Source: Microbacterium croceum
GTDB taxonomy: Bacteria; Actinomycetota; Actinomycetes; Actinomycetales; Microbacteriaceae
DNA: 64,000 bases
Assembly (NCBI RefSeq): GCF_023091245.1
Contig: NZ_JAHWXN010000001.1
Span: forward strand, 682,001 to 746,000
Reading direction: 5' to 3'
In this document: one piece after another, positions 18,865 to 28,186 of the stretch
Position numbering within the stretch: position 1 is the first letter of the stretch
How the letters are laid out: each line of letters opens with the position of its first letter
The notes under the pieces: model-generated
What the model was told of the DNA's origin: nothing
Database searches by the model: none
Seen by the model: the letters and a program-made list of their open reading frames with translations, nothing else
Position numbers and translations under genes: made by a program

Positions 18865-19738
18865 TCGACCTCCGGTTCAGCAGCTGCAGCAGTTGCGAGA
18901 CGGCGTCGTCCTGTCCGTCGAGCTCGGCGTGACTGATCTCCATGCGGGTGAGGGTCTCGGCGCGGCGGGCGGCGTCGGCCTGCGTCTGCGCCGTCAGCTC
19001 CTGCACGATGCCGAGGTCGCCCTGCACGAAGTCCGGCACCTCCCAGCGGCTGTCGACGTCGCTGCGGATGCGCCCGGTGGCGTGATCCAGCACGGGCTCC
19101 GCGTCGCGCACCGTGAGCCACAGCACGTCGTGCTGCACGCGCAGTCGGCGCAGCATCCGCTCTGTCTCGTCGGTGAGGGGCGCCTCGTCCGTGACGATCA
19201 CGACGATCATGCGACGGGAGATCGTGCGGGTGACGTACGAGAGCAACCCGTCGCGGTCGCTGGGCGCCGTGCTCGTGCTGATCGCGCGGTCGATCGTGCG
19301 CAGGGTGTGCTCGAGCGCCCCCTCGCTGCGGCCGGGAGCGACGCGGCGCACCTTCGCGGCATCGCCATAGACGGCGGTGAAGTCGTCGCCGTGGCGGAGC
19401 GTGAGAACCCCGAGCATTCCGGTCGCGAGGACCGCCAGGTCGCGCTTGGGCTGCTCATCCGCGGCGAGGGCCGCCATCGAGCGGCCGGTGTCGACCACGA
19501 AGAGCACTGTATGCATGCGGGTGGCGCGCGAGCGCTTGACCAGCGGTGTGCCCAGACGCGCGGTCGCCCGCCAGTCGATGTCGCGCACCTGATCGCCGTA
19601 CTCGTACTTGCGCAGGTCCTCGAAGTCCAGGCTGCGCCCGTGCAGCAGCGAGGCGTACGCGCCGTCGAGGGCGTGCATCGACTTGCGCGACGAGTGGATG
19701 AAGAGCTTGCTCTTCACCTGGGCGATCAGACTGGCCAT
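18851..19738 (-). CDS. DUF58 domain protein
   Basis: 295 residues. DUF58 signature GRSLDFEDLRKYEYGDQVRD followed by DWRATARLGTPLVKR (about residues 34-70), then a VWA-like domain (HTVLFVVDTGRSM). DUF58 proteins act with MoxR ATPases; the fold is VWA-related with a degenerate metal site (DxGxS). No signal peptide, so cytoplasmic. It follows moxR by 48 bases in the same orientation and overlaps the next gene by 14 bases. Confidence 0.9.
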   Translation of the reverse strand: MASLIAQVKSKLFIHSSRKSMHALDGAYASLLHGRSLDFEDLRKYEYGDQVRDIDWRATARLGTPLVKRSRATRMHTVLFVVDTGRSMAALAADEQPKRDLAVLATGMLGVLTLRHGDDFTAVYGDAAKVRRVAPGRSEGALEHTLRTIDRAISTSTAPSDRDGLLSYVTRTISRRMIVVIVTDEAPLTDETERMLRRLRVQHDVLWLTVRDAEPVLDHATGRIRSDVDSRWEVPDFVQGDLGIVQELTAQTQADAARRAETLTRMEISHAELDGQDDAVSQLLQLLNRRSNARF

Positions 19739-19786
19739 GGGGAGATTCCTGGGTCCCCGAGCGGGGTCCCTGAGCGGGTCGAAGGG

Positions 19787-20890
19787 TCAGGGGGTGGGCA
19801 CGGAGGCGAAGATCTGGTCGATGATCTCCTCGCTGCGGATGCCCTCGGCGTCGGCCTCGAACGTCAGCAGCACGCGGTGGCGGAGCACCAGGTGGCGCAG
19901 CGCGCGGATGTCCTCCGGCAGCACGTGCGAGCGGCCGCTCAGCAATGCGAGGGCGCGCGATGCCTGCAGGAACGCGATGCTCGCGCGCGGGCTCGCGCCG
20001 TACTTGATGAATCGCGCGCGGTCCTCGCCGATGTACGGCGCCGGGTTCCGGGTGACGTAGGCGATCGAGACGATGTAGTTGCGGATCGCGGGATCGACGT
20101 AGATGCGGCTCGCCACATCCTGCAGCAGGCGCACATCGTCGAGCGAGATGGAACTGCTCACGTGACGGTCGGGGTCGAGCACGCCCGAGTCGATGCGGCT
20201 GAGGATCTCGAACTCCTCGGCCGGGCTCGGGTACTCGACGATCTCCTTGAGCAGGAAGCGGTCCATCTGCGCCTCGGGCAGCTCGTAGGTGCCTTCCTGC
20301 TCGATCGGGTTTTGCGTCGCGATCACCAGGAACGGCTTGGGCAGGTGGTGCACCTCGCCGCCGATCGTGGTCTGATGCTCCTGCATCGCCTCGAGCATCG
20401 CGCTCTGGGTCTTGGCGCTCGAGCGGTTGATCTCGTCGAGCAGCACGAAGTTCGCGTGCACAGGGCCGAGCACGGTGCGGAAGGTTCCGGTGGCGGCGTC
20501 GTAGATCTGGTTGCCCGTGATGTCGCTGGGCAGCAGGTCGGGCGTGCACTGGATGCGCTTGAACTGCGCCTTCACGGTGTCGGCGAGCGTGCTCGCCGCG
20601 GTCGTCTTCGCGAGACCGGGAACGCTCTCGAGCAGGATGTGGCCGCCGGCGATCAGCGACACGAGCAGGCTCGTGCGCAGCCGCTCCTGGCCGACCATCT
20701 TCGCGGAGTACGACGCGGAGACGATCGACAGCACCTCGGCGGCACGCGCCATCTCGGCATCGGTCGGGGTGCCGGTGTTCGGAGTGGCCGCTGCCGGTGC
20801 GGTGACGGTCGGGCGCTGCGCTGCCGTCGGCGCGGGCGGAGGCGGCGGGGCCTGCGAGGACTGCGGGTCCGACGCGTAGGGCTCGGTCAT
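19787..20890 (-). CDS. MoxR family AAA+ ATPase
   Basis: 367 residues. A Pro/Ala-rich N-terminal extension of about 45 residues precedes the AAA+ core: Walker [11 protein letters not shown] (about residues 88-97), Walker [10 protein letters not shown], sensor 1 [20 protein letters not shown], and the lid domain. MoxR proteins are chaperone-like ATPases that act with VWA partners on membrane or metal-containing complexes. It is the first gene of a seven-gene operon (MoxR, DUF58, DUF4381-like, two VWA, TPR, membrane protein). The gene starts next to a 380-base divergent intergenic region with a palindromic element. Confidence 0.94.
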   Translation of the reverse strand: MTEPYASDPQSSQAPPPPPAPTAAQRPTVTAPAAATPNTGTPTDAEMARAAEVLSIVSASYSAKMVGQERLRTSLLVSLIAGGHILLESVPGLAKTTAASTLADTVKAQFKRIQCTPDLLPSDITGNQIYDAATGTFRTVLGPVHANFVLLDEINRSSAKTQSAMLEAMQEHQTTIGGEVHHLPKPFLVIATQNPIEQEGTYELPEAQMDRFLLKEIVEYPSPAEEFEILSRIDSGVLDPDRHVSSSISLDDVRLLQDVASRIYVDPAIRNYIVSIAYVTRNPAPYIGEDRARFIKYGASPRASIAFLQASRALALLSGRSHVLPEDIRALRHLVLRHRVLLTFEADAEGIRSEEIIDQIFASVPTP

Positions 20891-21017
20891 CTGGTGGCTC
20901 CCTCGATCTTGCGGAGGTGCACGTCACGGCTGCCCCCGGAAACAGCGTAACCGCATCGTCCGGGCCGACGGTCTCCGGCATCCGCTTGCCTCTCGCCGGC
21001 ATCCGTTCGCCGCTGTC

Positions 21018-21096
21018 GCGCGACGTGAAGGACCGATGGCCGGATGCAGGACGAATCGCCGGCATCCGATCCTGCAGGTGGCGGATGCTCCTGCGG
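21018..21096. repeat. Intergenic palindromic element, TGCAGGA type (copy A2)
   Basis: Arms at 21026 (TGAAGGA, one mismatch), 21045 (TGCAGGA), 21070 (TCCTGCA) and 21089 (TCCTGCG): spacings 19, 25 and 19. It is in the 381-base region between moxR and the divergent FMO gene. The rest of this region holds repeated GGCATCCG-like strings but no clear promoter for either gene. Confidence 0.8.
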
Positions 21097-21271
21097 ATGG
21101 CGTCGCCGGTGCCCGAATCGGCGCCGAGGGCACCCCGGATCGACCCTGCTAACGTCGAAGTGCAGCCGCTTTCCGGGCAGGTCGAGCACGATCGCTCCCC
21201 CCGGGACAGAACTGTTCCTCGCTCGGATGCGGCCGCGCCCGATACATGACTGAAGAGTATGAGGACGATAC

Positions 21272-22696
21272 GTGACTAAGCGAGAACGAGTAGCGATCAT
21301 CGGCGCCGGCCCCTCCGGCATGGCGCAGCTGCGGGCCTTCGAATCCGCGGCCCGAGCGGGGGCGGAGATCCCCGACCTGGTCTGCTTCGAGAAGCAGGAC
21401 GACTGGGGCGGGCAGTGGAACTTCACCTGGCGCACCGGGCTGGACGAGTTCGGCGAGCCGGTGCATTCCAGCATGTACCGCAACCTGTGGTCGAACGGAC
21501 CGAAGGAGGCGCTGGAGTTCGCGGACTACAGCTTCGACGAGCACTTCGGCCGACCCATCTCCTCCTACCCGCCGCGCCCGGTGCTGTGGGACTACATCGC
21601 CGGACGCCTGGAGAAGAGCGACGTGCGCGGCCTGATCCGCTTCCAGACCGTGGTGAGGTGGATCGAGTTCGACAGCGAGCGCGAGGTCTTCACGCTCACG
21701 AGCGAGCACCTTCCCACCGGCCGTTCGACCGTGGAGGAGTTCGACCGCGTGATCATCGCCAGCGGACACTTCTCGTTCCCGAACGTGCCGGATTTCCCCG
21801 GCATCGAGACGTTCCCCGGCTACCTCAGCCACGCCCACGACTTCCGTGGCGCGGAGGCCTTCGCAGACAAGGACGTGCTCGTGATCGGTGCGAGCTACTC
21901 GGCGGAGGACATCGGCAGCCAGGCGTTCAAGATGGGCGCTCGTTCGGTGACGGCGAGCTTCCGCTCGGCCCCCATGGGCTACGACTGGCCCGATGGCATC
22001 GAGGAGCGCCCGGGCGTGGAACGCTTCGAAGGCAGCATCGCGCACTTCGCGGACGGTTCGTCGAAGAGGTTCGACGCGGTCATCCTGTGCACCGGATACC
22101 TGCACAAGTACCCGTTCCTCCCCGACGACCTCGCTCTCTCGTCGCCGAACAACGTCTACCCCGACGGGCTGTATCGCGGGGTCGTATGGCAGGGAAACCC
22201 GCGGCTCGCATACCTCGGCGCGCAGGACCAGTGGTTCACGTTCAACATGTTCGACGCACAGGCCTGGTACGTGCGCGACCTCATCCTGGGCCGCCTGGCC
22301 CTGCCGGACGAGCAGGAGCGCGCGACATCGATCGCCGACTGGCGCACGCGGTTCGGGCAGATCGATTCCGTCGAGGCGGAGATCCGCTTCCAGGCCGACT
22401 ACATCCGTGATCTGCTCCAGCTCACCGACTACCCGGAGTTCGACATCGACCGGGTCGTCGAGATCTTCCTCGCGTGGAAGCGCGACAAGAAGCACGACAT
22501 CATGGGCTACCGCGACCGCATCTATGAATCGGTCATGACCGGCACCCTCGCGATCGTGCACCACACGCCGTGGCTCGAGGAGCTCGACGACTCGCTCGAG
22601 CGCTACCTCGACCTGGACCCGGATGCCGTCGAGCCGGCTCGGAGCATCGGTGACGCGCCACGCGACGATGACCGTGAGGTGCTCGCCACCGCCTGA
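21272..22696 (+). CDS. tmm: Flavin-containing monooxygenase, trimethylamine monooxygenase-like
   Basis: 474 residues. FAD loop GAGPSG (residues 11-16), FMO signature FPGYLSHAHDF (FxGxxxHxxxF), and the NADPH loop GASYSAEDIGSQ. The strings FEKQDDWGGQWNFTWRTGLD, SMYRNLWSNGPKE and LGAQDQWFTFNMFDAQAWY match my recollection of bacterial trimethylamine monooxygenases (Methylophaga/Roseobacter Tmm), which turn trimethylamine to its N-oxide and accept other amines and sulfides. The protein is cytoplasmic. No TMAO demethylase or transporter is next to it, though a betaine/choline-type importer lies 10 kb away. The substrate needs testing; the family is certain. Confidence 0.88.
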   Translation: MTKRERVAIIGAGPSGMAQLRAFESAARAGAEIPDLVCFEKQDDWGGQWNFTWRTGLDEFGEPVHSSMYRNLWSNGPKEALEFADYSFDEHFGRPISSYPPRPVLWDYIAGRLEKSDVRGLIRFQTVVRWIEFDSEREVFTLTSEHLPTGRSTVEEFDRVIIASGHFSFPNVPDFPGIETFPGYLSHAHDFRGAEAFADKDVLVIGASYSAEDIGSQAFKMGARSVTASFRSAPMGYDWPDGIEERPGVERFEGSIAHFADGSSKRFDAVILCTGYLHKYPFLPDDLALSSPNNVYPDGLYRGVVWQGNPRLAYLGAQDQWFTFNMFDAQAWYVRDLILGRLALPDEQERATSIADWRTRFGQIDSVEAEIRFQADYIRDLLQLTDYPEFDIDRVVEIFLAWKRDKKHDIMGYRDRIYESVMTGTLAIVHHTPWLEELDDSLERYLDLDPDAVEPARSIGDAPRDDDREVLATA

Positions 22697-22768
22697 CCGG
22701 CCGCTGCCGACTCCGCCCTTTCGCCCGCTCCGGTGTGGGGGCGGGGTCGGGGCGGATGGCGGGTCGCG

Positions 22769-23464
22769 TCAGACCGGGGGAGTCCCGCGGCGGCGCCCGA
22801 CCCAGACCACGCCGGCGGCCACCCCGATCACCGCCACCGCGATACCGAGGATGTAGGCCGAGACGCCCAGGTACCCGCCCGGCACCAGGTGCGGATCGAG
22901 GAACGGATACGGGTACCACCAGGGCTTGCCGCTCGCCGGCGCGATGATGAGGTTCGCCCGGACCAGCGTGTAGACGGCCCACACGATCGGGAAGATCGCC
23001 GTGAGAAAGATCGCGTTCCACCCGAGTGCGCGGCGTCGGGGTGCGAACAGCACGTCGGCGAGCAGGAACACCGGGATGACGACGTGGAGCACTTCGTTCG
23101 ACCACGGGACCGTAGCGCCCTGGGGCAGCTCCGCGCCGCGCAGCAGGATGTTGTAGACGATGCCGGTGACGATCATGTACGTGCTCACGCACACGAGCAG
23201 CACTGCGAGCCAGTGCGGTTCGGCATCCGTCGTCGAACGGTGACGCAGCGCCCAGACCGCGCCGATCAGCAGCACGATCGCGGCAAGGAAGTTCGCCTCG
23301 ATCGTGAAGAAGCTGAGGAAATTGGCGGCGACGGTCGGCAGGTGCGCACCCCACTCCGTGGTCGCCTCGAGAGCGTTCTGCAGGGAGCGCGTCAGCTGGG
23401 CGATGATCGCCGCGAGAGCGAGCAGGGCTGCTGCAATGCGGGCGTAAGGCCACCAGGTTGTCAT
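22769..23464 (-). CDS. Pr6Pr family membrane protein
   Basis: 231 residues with six hydrophobic helices and conserved aromatic loops (SFFTIEANFLAAIVLL, KPWWYPYPFLDP, GGYLGV), matching the Pr6Pr family (FAR-17a/AIG1-like) of six-helix proteins common in actinobacteria. The ATG at 23464 has GGAGGCGAA upstream and an earlier ATG is unsupported. Function of the family is unknown. It converges on the FMO gene. Confidence 0.8.
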   Translation of the reverse strand: MTTWWPYARIAAALLALAAIIAQLTRSLQNALEATTEWGAHLPTVAANFLSFFTIEANFLAAIVLLIGAVWALRHRSTTDAEPHWLAVLLVCVSTYMIVTGIVYNILLRGAELPQGATVPWSNEVLHVVIPVFLLADVLFAPRRRALGWNAIFLTAIFPIVWAVYTLVRANLIIAPASGKPWWYPYPFLDPHLVPGGYLGVSAYILGIAVAVIGVAAGVVWVGRRRGTPPV

Positions 23465-23636
23465 TTCGCCTCCGAGCGCCACTGTAGTGGCCGCGGTGCA
23501 CGCACTCTCGCGGCTCACGATATCTCCGAATACCAGGGGGCGGGATCGGGCAGGAGACGCCTGTCAGGGTATGCATGCGGAAGGTCGATAGCATCGAACG
23601 CCGCGCGCTCTGGGGGCGCCGGGGAAAGTGGGGATC

Positions 23637-24305
23637 ATGGTCGAATCGTCGTTGCAGGAGAGCCTCGGACCGTTGGCCGCAGGTGCCGTGCTCAGCGATC
23701 GCGTGTTCGAGACCGTCAGCGACGCGATCGTCACGGGCCGGATCGCGGGTGGACAGCAGGTCAGTGACAAGAGCATCGCTGAAGCGCTCGGCATCTCGCG
23801 CACGCCGGTGCGTGAGGCGCTGCAGCGGCTCACCTGGCTCGGGCTCGTCGAGGTCGCGCCGAACCGCTACACCCGCGTCACCGAGGTCACCGAGGAAATG
23901 ATCGCCAGCACCATCGAGTACACCGGGATGCAGGCGGGCATGGCGCTGCAGTTGGCCATGCGGCGGATGGACGACGGCGCGCTGCAGGAGGCCGTCGCGA
24001 TGCTGGATCGCATGATCGCGGCGTCGGATGCCGGTGACGCCGACGACCTGATGCTCGCCTCGCGGATGTTCGTCGGCTTCCTGACCCGCGAGTCCGGCAA
24101 TCGGCTCTTCGCGACCGTCATGCACGAGGCGAGCCTGCTGGTGGCGCGCAACCTGCGACAGGCCGGCACGCTGATCGGCACGGCGGAGTTCCGGGGCGAG
24201 TGCTACCGGCACATGCGTGCCGCGATGCTGGCGGGAGATGCGGATGGCGCCGAGCTGTGGTTCCGCCGTCAGCACGGCGTCGGGGTGGACTCGCTCCCGG
24301 TGTGA
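23637..24305 (+). CDS. GntR/FadR family transcriptional regulator
   Basis: 222 residues. N-terminal winged helix of the GntR type: RIAGGQQVSDKSIAEALGIS followed by RTPVREALQRL (about residues 35-65), then an all-helical FCD-type ligand domain with scattered conserved histidine and arginine. It probably responds to a small organic acid. ATG 23637 preferred over GTG 23628; both are close to a GGGG run. The adjacent gene on the left (Pr6Pr) is divergent and may be its target. A palindromic element lies right after the stop. Confidence 0.85.
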   Translation: MVESSLQESLGPLAAGAVLSDRVFETVSDAIVTGRIAGGQQVSDKSIAEALGISRTPVREALQRLTWLGLVEVAPNRYTRVTEVTEEMIASTIEYTGMQAGMALQLAMRRMDDGALQEAVAMLDRMIAASDAGDADDLMLASRMFVGFLTRESGNRLFATVMHEASLLVARNLRQAGTLIGTAEFRGECYRHMRAAMLAGDADGAELWFRRQHGVGVDSLPV

Positions 24306-24320
24306 CGTCGCGGAGTGGCC

Positions 24321-24402
24321 GACGGATCACTGAGTGGATGACGGATCACGGACGAATTTCCATCGAACCTTCCGTGATCCGTCACAGAGTCCGGGATCCG
24401 TC
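24321..24402. repeat. Intergenic palindromic element, GACGGATCC type (copy B1)
   Basis: Arms at 24321 and 24340 (GACGGATCAC type) face arms at 24371 and 24390 (TCCGTGATCCGTC and TCCGGGATCCGTC): spacings 19, 31 and 19 with 13-base arms, leaving an 18-base centre. It lies between the convergent GntR and EamA genes. A further partial arm (TCCGGGATCCGTC at 24431) extends it to the right. Confidence 0.82.
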
Positions 24403-24455
24403 GGGCGGACGCCGCGACCCCTCCCGTCCTTCCGGGATCCGTCACAGAGTCCGGG

Positions 24456-25376
24456 TCAGGCGCGGCGGCCCCACCGCAGTCGCGTGACGAGCACTCCGAG
24501 CAGGCACAGTGCGCCGCCGAGGAACATCAGCGGCGTCGGCACCTCACCGAGGATCGCCCACGACATCAGGATCGCGACCGCCGGGACCACATAGGTCGTG
24601 GCGGATGTCTGGCCCGCGGTACTGCGCTGCAGCACGTAGGCCCAGGTCGTGAAGGCGATGGCCGTCGGGAAGATGCCGAGGTAGACGACCCAGAGCGTCG
24701 CGTCCGGCGGAGCCGTCTGCAGCGCCCCGATGAGGCTCCCCGTCCACGGCAGCAGGGCGACGGTTCCGGCCAGTGCGCCGAACCAGGTGAGGGTCGTGGC
24801 GTCGGTTCCCGCGCTGAGCAGATACTTCTGCACGAGCGTGCATCCCGCGTACATGACCGCGGCGAGCAGGGCGAGCAGCAGGCCGGTGATGTCGGGGCCG
24901 GCGCTGGTGGACGAGTTCATGCCGATCAGCACCACGCCGAGGAAGGCGATCGGCGCCCCGATCACCAGGGGTTTCGGGAATCCCTCGCGCAGGAACAGTC
25001 CGCTGAAGATCACCACCATGAGTGGCGCGAGGTTCACGACCATCGCGGCGGTGCCCGCATCGAGCGTGCGCTCTGCCGCGTTGAGGGCCAGGTTGTAGAC
25101 GCAGAACCAGCCGACGCCCCACGCGATGATGAGCCACCAGTGCCGCTTCGCCGGAAGCCGGATGCCGTGGCGCAGCGCGATGATCGCGAGAGCCACGCTG
25201 CCGACGGCCATCCGCAGCAGTGCCAGCGCGCCGGGGTCGTAGTGCGGGCCCGCGCCGCGGATGCCGATGAACGCCGAGGCCCACAGCACGACCGTCACCA
25301 GGGCGGCGACGAGCACGAGCGGTCCCTGCGTCTTGGTGACCGGGAGGCCGCCGGAGACGGGAGCGGTCTTCGACAT
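24456..25376 (-). CDS. EamA/DMT family exporter
   Basis: 306 residues with ten hydrophobic helices in two halves, each an EamA domain (first half FIGIRGAGPHYDPGALALLR, second half beginning TGLLLALLAAVMYAGCT). DMT proteins of the RhaT/YdcZ type export amino acids or metabolites. The ATG at 25376 is the start with a sensible N-terminus; longer upstream frame is shadow. It is divergent from purA across a 328-base region that contains a hairpin. Confidence 0.86.
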   Translation of the reverse strand: MSKTAPVSGGLPVTKTQGPLVLVAALVTVVLWASAFIGIRGAGPHYDPGALALLRMAVGSVALAIIALRHGIRLPAKRHWWLIIAWGVGWFCVYNLALNAAERTLDAGTAAMVVNLAPLMVVIFSGLFLREGFPKPLVIGAPIAFLGVVLIGMNSSTSAGPDITGLLLALLAAVMYAGCTLVQKYLLSAGTDATTLTWFGALAGTVALLPWTGSLIGALQTAPPDATLWVVYLGIFPTAIAFTTWAYVLQRSTAGQTSATTYVVPAVAILMSWAILGEVPTPLMFLGGALCLLGVLVTRLRWGRRA

Positions 25377-25473
25377 GGTCCGATCGTCGCAGAGGCCACC
25401 GACATCGGCGATACGCGGACGGACAGCCGTCAACGGATTTCCGCCCCTCCTCCGGCGACTCGTCGAGCACGGA

Positions 25474-25544
25474 ATGAAGGAGATCGCACGAGATGAAGGA
25501 GCGGATGCCGCATCCGCTCCTTCATACGAGATCCCCTTCGATCC
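25474..25544. repeat. Four-arm hairpin near purA (ATGAAGGAG type)
   Basis: ATGAAGGAG starts at 25474 and 25493, 19 bases apart. The second pairs perfectly over 15 bases (25493-25507 with 25511-25525, loop CCG) and a weaker fourth arm (CCCCTTCGAT) follows. It lies in the divergent region between the EamA exporter and purA. It resembles the other intergenic elements in its 19-base pitch but its centre is shorter, so membership is uncertain. It could also terminate a leftward or rightward leader transcript. Confidence 0.6.
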
Positions 25545-25633
25545 GTGAGGTGGTTCCCCCGGGGCGTGAGGCTTTCCCCGGGACCACCACACCCGCACAA
25601 GCCTGCGCCGGAAGGGCCCGGAGCCCCCTTCGC

Positions 25634-25704
25634 TAGGATGGAGTAGCCCGAAGAGGGCCAGCTCATCGGCCGGTGCAAACCCGGCGAAAGCAGGGGGGAC
25701 ACCC
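25634..25704 (+). promoter_or_regulatory. purA promoter and structured leader
   Basis: TAGGAT (25634-25639) is a good actinobacterial -10, giving a leader of about 60 bases. The end of the leader folds as CCCGGC, GAAA, GCAGGG (one mismatch) with the AGGGGGG ribosome site in the 3' arm. Opening this stem would be needed for translation, so the leader may tune purA. Confidence 0.45.
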
Positions 25705-26991
25705 ATGCCAGGAATCGTAATCGTCGGCGTGCAATGGGGAGACGAAGGAAAAGGCAAGGCCACCGATCTGCTCGGTGAGCGCACCGACTGGGTGGTGAAG
25801 TTCAACGGCGGCAACAACGCCGGGCACACCGTGGTCGTCGGCGACGAGAAGTACGCGCTGCACCTGCTGCCCTCCGGCATCCTCTCTCCCGGTGTGACCC
25901 CGGTCATCGGCAACGGTGTGGTCGTCGACCTCGAGGTGCTGTTCTTCGAGCTCGAGGCGCTCGCCGCCCGCGGCATCGATGTCTCGCGGCTGAAGGTCAG
26001 TGCCAACGCGCACATCATCACGCAGTACCACCGCACGCTCGACAAGGTCACCGAGCGCTTCCTCGGCAAGCGCATGATCGGCACGACCGGTCGCGGCATC
26101 GGCCCGGCCTACGCCGACAAGATCAACCGCGTCGGCATCCGCGTGCAGGACATCTTCGACGAGAACATCCTGCGCCAGAAGGTCGAGGGCGCGCTCGACC
26201 AGAAGAACCACCTGCTGGTGAAGATCTTCAACCGTCGTGCCATCACCGCCGACGAGATCGTCGAGGACCTGCTGTCGTACGCCGATCGGCTGCGGCCGAT
26301 GGTCGCCGACACCGGCTACCTGATCGCACAGGCCCTGGACCGCGGCGAGGTCGTCGTGTTCGAGGGCGGCCAGGCGACGATGCTCGACATCGACCACGGC
26401 ACCTACCCGTTCGTGACCTCGTCATCGGCGACGGCCGGAGGTGCGGCGACCGGCGCCGGTGTCGGCCCCGGAGCGCTCGACCGCATCGTCGGCATCGTCA
26501 AGGCCTACACGACGCGCGTGGGGTCCGGCCCCTTCCCGACCGAGCTCTTCGACGAGCAGGGCGAATGGCTGCGCAAGCAGGGCTTCGAGTTCGGCACCAC
26601 GACCGGCCGTCCGCGCCGCGTCGGCTGGTACGACGCGCCCATCACCCGTTACGCGACGCGTATCAACGGCATCACCGACCTGGTGCTGACCAAGCTCGAC
26701 ATCCTCACCGGTCTCGAGCAGATCCCGGTGTGCGTGGCGTACGACGTCGACGGCGAGCGCTTCGACGAGGTGCCGGTGAACCAGACCGACTTCCACCACG
26801 CGAAGCCCATCCTGGAGTACTTCCCCGGGTGGAACGAGGACATCTCGGTCGCGCGCACCTTCGAGGACCTGCCGCAGAACGCGCAGGACTACGTGCTGGC
26901 GCTCGAGAAGATGAGCAACACGCGCATCTCGGTGATCGGCGTCGGCCCCGAGCGCGACCAGGTGATCGTCCGTCACGACCTGCTCGACTGA
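25705..26991 (+). CDS. purA: Adenylosuccinate synthetase
   Basis: 428 residues. It makes adenylosuccinate from IMP, aspartate and GTP, the first step toward AMP. P-loop GDEGKGK at residues 12-18, GNNAGHTV near 37-44, IMP-binding [10 protein letters not shown] and the GTP-binding C-terminal part [13 protein letters not shown]. Full length and without gaps. It is preceded by a structured leader and followed 54 bases later by the lactonase gene, possibly in the same transcript. Confidence 0.98.
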   Translation: MPGIVIVGVQWGDEGKGKATDLLGERTDWVVKFNGGNNAGHTVVVGDEKYALHLLPSGILSPGVTPVIGNGVVVDLEVLFFELEALAARGIDVSRLKVSANAHIITQYHRTLDKVTERFLGKRMIGTTGRGIGPAYADKINRVGIRVQDIFDENILRQKVEGALDQKNHLLVKIFNRRAITADEIVEDLLSYADRLRPMVADTGYLIAQALDRGEVVVFEGGQATMLDIDHGTYPFVTSSSATAGGAATGAGVGPGALDRIVGIVKAYTTRVGSGPFPTELFDEQGEWLRKQGFEFGTTTGRPRRVGWYDAPITRYATRINGITDLVLTKLDILTGLEQIPVCVAYDVDGERFDEVPVNQTDFHHAKPILEYFPGWNEDISVARTFEDLPQNAQDYVLALEKMSNTRISVIGVGPERDQVIVRHDLLD

Positions 26992-27045
26992 CACGTTCGA
27001 GGGGCGCATCGACCGAGCGGCGCTGCCGCCGGTGAGAGGGAGAGC

Positions 27046-28146
27046 ATGACGCGGTTCTGGCTCGGCGGCTACGGCTCCGGCATGGATGGTTCGGCAGACG
27101 GCATCGGGCTGCTCGCCGGTGACGCGGGGCGGGAGGCCACGACCCTCGCGTACCGCGGGGCGGTGACCGACACGCCGTCGTCGCCGTCGTGGCTCGCGCG
27201 GCATCCCTCGCTCGACGTCGTCTACGCCGCTTTGGAGGGTGCCGCTGCCGTGCAGGCGTTCGTCCGCACGGGGGATGCGACGCTCGCACCTCTCGGCGAC
27301 CCGGTCGAGGCCGGGGACTCGGTGTGCCACGTCGCGGTCGCGCCGAACGGCTCCGCTCTGATCGCCAGCTGCTACGGCGACGGTCGTGTCGTGCGCATCG
27401 GCCTCGACGCCACGGGCCGCCCTGTGGCCGACCGTGACAATGCCGCCGCCGCTCTCCGTGCCGCACTGCTCGGCGAGGAGCAGCCGGAGGCGGTGCCGGC
27501 CGGTGTCGGTGCCGCGGCATCCGACCCTCACGCTGCCGGCGGAGACCGCGCCTCGCATGCTCACGCGGCCGCGTTCCTGCCGGACGGCCGCATCGCGACC
27601 ACCGACCTCGGCTTCGACCTGGTGCGCATCTGGCGTCTCACCGCGACCGGGCTCGCACTCGACCATGAGGTCACGCTGCCCCTGGGCACCGGCCCTCGTC
27701 ACATGGTCATGCACCCGAGCGGACACCTGCACGTCGTGACCGAGTACTCGTGCGAGGTCTTCACCCTCGCCGCCGGCCCCGACGGCACCTGGAGCATCGC
27801 CTCATCGGTGCTGTCGAGCCCGATCGCCCAGATCGGCACCGACTTCCCCGCCGAGCTCGCCCGCACCCGCGACGGGGCGTTCCTGTACACGGCGCTGCGC
27901 GGCAGCAACACGATCGCGGCGCTCCGGGTGCGCGGCGGCGGAGAGTCGCTGGAGCCGATCGCGCTCGCCGACTCCGGGGTGGACTGGCCGCGTCATCACC
28001 TCGTGTACGAGGGCAAGCTCCTCGTCGCCGGGCAGCTGTCCGACACGATCACGCTGCTCGACCTCGACGAGCGCACGGGCGCACCCCTCGGCATCCGGCA
28101 CGAGGCCGCAGCCCCCTCGCCGACCTGCTTCCTGCCGGTGGGCTGA
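27046..28146 (+). CDS. Lactonase-type seven-bladed beta-propeller protein
   Basis: 366 residues. Starts GGYGSGMDGSADGIGL and shows repeated blade signatures: DTPSSPSWLARHPSLDVVYA, VCHVAVAPNGSALIASCYG, TGPRHMVMHPSGHLHVVTEY and RTRDGAFLYTALRGSNTIA. This is the 6-phosphogluconolactonase (Pgl/YbhE) propeller family. The RBS GAGAGGGAGAGC precedes the ATG. An insertion of about 35 residues (residues 125-170) in the blade-3 loop is Ala-rich. The true substrate may be a lactone other than 6-phosphogluconolactone. No other pentose-phosphate gene is near. Confidence 0.8.
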   Translation: MTRFWLGGYGSGMDGSADGIGLLAGDAGREATTLAYRGAVTDTPSSPSWLARHPSLDVVYAALEGAAAVQAFVRTGDATLAPLGDPVEAGDSVCHVAVAPNGSALIASCYGDGRVVRIGLDATGRPVADRDNAAAALRAALLGEEQPEAVPAGVGAAASDPHAAGGDRASHAHAAAFLPDGRIATTDLGFDLVRIWRLTATGLALDHEVTLPLGTGPRHMVMHPSGHLHVVTEYSCEVFTLAAGPDGTWSIASSVLSSPIAQIGTDFPAELARTRDGAFLYTALRGSNTIAALRVRGGGESLEPIALADSGVDWPRHHLVYEGKLLVAGQLSDTITLLDLDERTGAPLGIRHEAAAPSPTCFLPVG

Positions 28147-28150
28147 GGCG

Positions 28151-28186
28151 CCCGGCCCGCCCGGCCCGCCCGGCCCGCCCGGCTCG
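28151..28186 (+). repeat. Tandem 9-base GC repeat
   Basis: Four head-to-tail copies of CCCGGCCCG (the fourth with one change) follow the lactonase stop by four bases. Probably slippage-generated. Confidence 0.75.

Noticed and set aside
25670-25704. c-di-GMP-type riboswitch (GCAAACC...GAAA) before purA
   Set aside because: Only the first few bases resemble the class; the second half of the aptamer and its conserved GCAAAGCC are missing.
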